Notes under the pieces: generated by a model
Seen by the model: only the letters and a program-made list of their open reading frames with translations
What the model was told of the DNA's origin: nothing
Database searches by the model: none
Shown here: piece after piece, positions 62,891 through 64,000 of the stretch
Numbering within the stretch: the stretch's first letter is position 1
Layout: each line of letters begins with the position of its first letter
Made by a program: the position numbers and the translations under genes
Origin: Vandiemenella viatica
Lineage: Eukaryota > Arthropoda > Insecta > Orthoptera > Morabidae
Assembly (NCBI GenBank): GCA_031002005.1
Contig: JARYHS010013630.1
Span: 26,565,112-26,629,111, forward strand
Direction: 5' to 3'
DNA length: 64,000 bases

Positions 62891-64000
62891 TCTGGTCAAA
62901 GTTGTAAAGTTTGGAATATTTGTACGTGTGTACTCCCACAGAATTAACTATTTTAACGATATTGTACATAGTGGTAGCTTACGTCATGTTAATTTAGATC
63001 ATGTGACAGGGATGCACCGAAAACTAAAAAAAAGGTCTATTAATTTAATTGTGCTGTAAGAGAATCCATCACTTAATATTGTCTTGAGCAAGCTTTCTTG
63101 CAGTCGAAATGTTTACCGCGATTAGCCCTACATGCGTGGCGGCGCTATTTGTAACGGTCAAAGCCGGGTTTTTCCCTAACGCAAACCATAGCGATTCCAA
63201 TACAATCTATTCGAAACAGTAGATAAAGCTACATACAGTAGAGGGGCTACAAAACGCCGTTGACGCAGTAAAATAATAATAATAATAATATTTTGAAAGT
63301 ACAGGCTGTAAAAGAACGACTTTGCGATTCATTAATGGATTTGCATATAGCCTAAAAGCACACGAGGACCTTCAGGGAAGATGAATAAGAGGGTCCTGTG
63401 CATATCCCTACGCAACCGGCATATGTTTGATAGTTAATGTGTGAATGCCAAATTCCGTGCGTGCCAAGTAGTGGGCACAGCTAGTCCTGTAATATTATAG
63501 TCTATCACTACGGATGCACTGCAGTTAAATGTCATTCTTCGTCTCGAACGAAACCCGCGCTACACTAAACAGATGCATGTAAAACGGTCTGAAACGTTCA
63601 ATTCACTTTGACCGTTAGCAGACTATATGAAGTCGGATGAAATGAGTAACAATGTCAAAAGCAATTAATTTTCATTCGTAGTTTTAGTTTATACCTTACG
63701 TTCGTTGGAGTCAAAATATTGATTTAGTCCTATACATTTTTCATAATCTGAAAAATAGCATCATAAATATTTCGTACTACAGTTTCTATGTATCCAAACA
63801 ACAGCTAGGCAATGCGAGCGAATTTGTATTTACAATCAGGAGGGCAGTGTGCATGTCGACATTTGGTCTGCTGAGCTATCGCGTGTAATCTGGCTATATC
63901 TGAGACACTACACCTTGGGTCAACAGAGGACAAAGAGAGACAGAGAGAGAGACAGAGAGAGTAACCCCCGACAATTGTATTTAATACGGCTCAAACGCTG
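62891..64000. other. Unassigned; simple repeats
   Basis: (AAT)n lies at 63271-63290 and a GA-rich repeat 'agagagacagagagagagac' at 63935-63961. No gene is recognised. Confidence 0.5.

Overview
This window is non-coding eukaryotic DNA packed with transposable elements. No host gene can be supported. Its AT-rich, intron- or intergene-like sequence, the long poly(A)/poly(T) runs, the tRNA-headed SINEs, and the mariner, hAT, CR1/Jockey-type and Penelope-type relics point to a metazoan. The mix looks most like an arthropod, probably an insect with a large genome; I cannot name the species from the sequence. Nearly all open reading frames are either transposase or reverse-transcriptase relics or chance frames across repeats.

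Layout. 0-5.3 kb: two decayed CR1-like LINE fragments and SINEs. 5.3-6.4 kb: a SINE broken by a small hAT-type element. 6.4-10.3 kb: mostly unrecognised AT-rich sequence. 10.3-12.1 kb: the best CR1-like LINE copy, with reverse transcriptase. 12.9-15.8 kb: two mariner elements, one an internally deleted copy with perfect ends, the other full length and open except for one stop codon. 15.8-20.5 kb: SINEs and a Jockey-type LINE C-terminus. 21.1-23.2 kb: a PIF/Harbinger-like element carrying two LINE pieces, one of which carries a second SINE family. 23.8-28.7 kb: a third SINE family, two CR1-like copies and a hAT relic. 29.6-32.1 kb: a hairpin-rich repeat array and an RTE/L1-like LINE with a SINE inside it. 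33.9-34.3 kb: a Penelope-like inverted pair carrying hammerhead-ribozyme-like cores. 36-41.7 kb: nested SINEs, a second RTE/L1-like LINE and a hAT relic. 45.7-50.6 kb: two more copies of the small hAT-type element, a 210-bp perfect-architecture palindrome, and a second hammerhead-bearing inverted pair. 51-55.7 kb: copies of an unclassified repeat, a single hammerhead-like core, and two CR1-like copies, one with a MITE in it. 56.1-58.1 kb: a 2-kb hAT element with a tail-to-tail SINE pair inside. 59-64 kb: a LINE fragment, a 61-bp tandem repeat, a cluster of SINEs and simple repeats.

Most interesting. (1) Two structurally parallel inverted-repeat insertions (33881-34261 and 48678-49074) have exact 12-bp target duplications and carry opposed hammerhead-ribozyme-like cores with pairable helices I, II and (minimal) III. 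(2) Three small hAT-type elements all sit at the same kind of 8-bp target (GTNATAAG-like). (3) Eight or more nested insertions can be dated relative to each other by their exact target duplications. (4) The main SINE family has two tail subfamilies whose different sequences both keep a terminal hairpin.

All assignments come from reading the sequence. No database or folding search was run.
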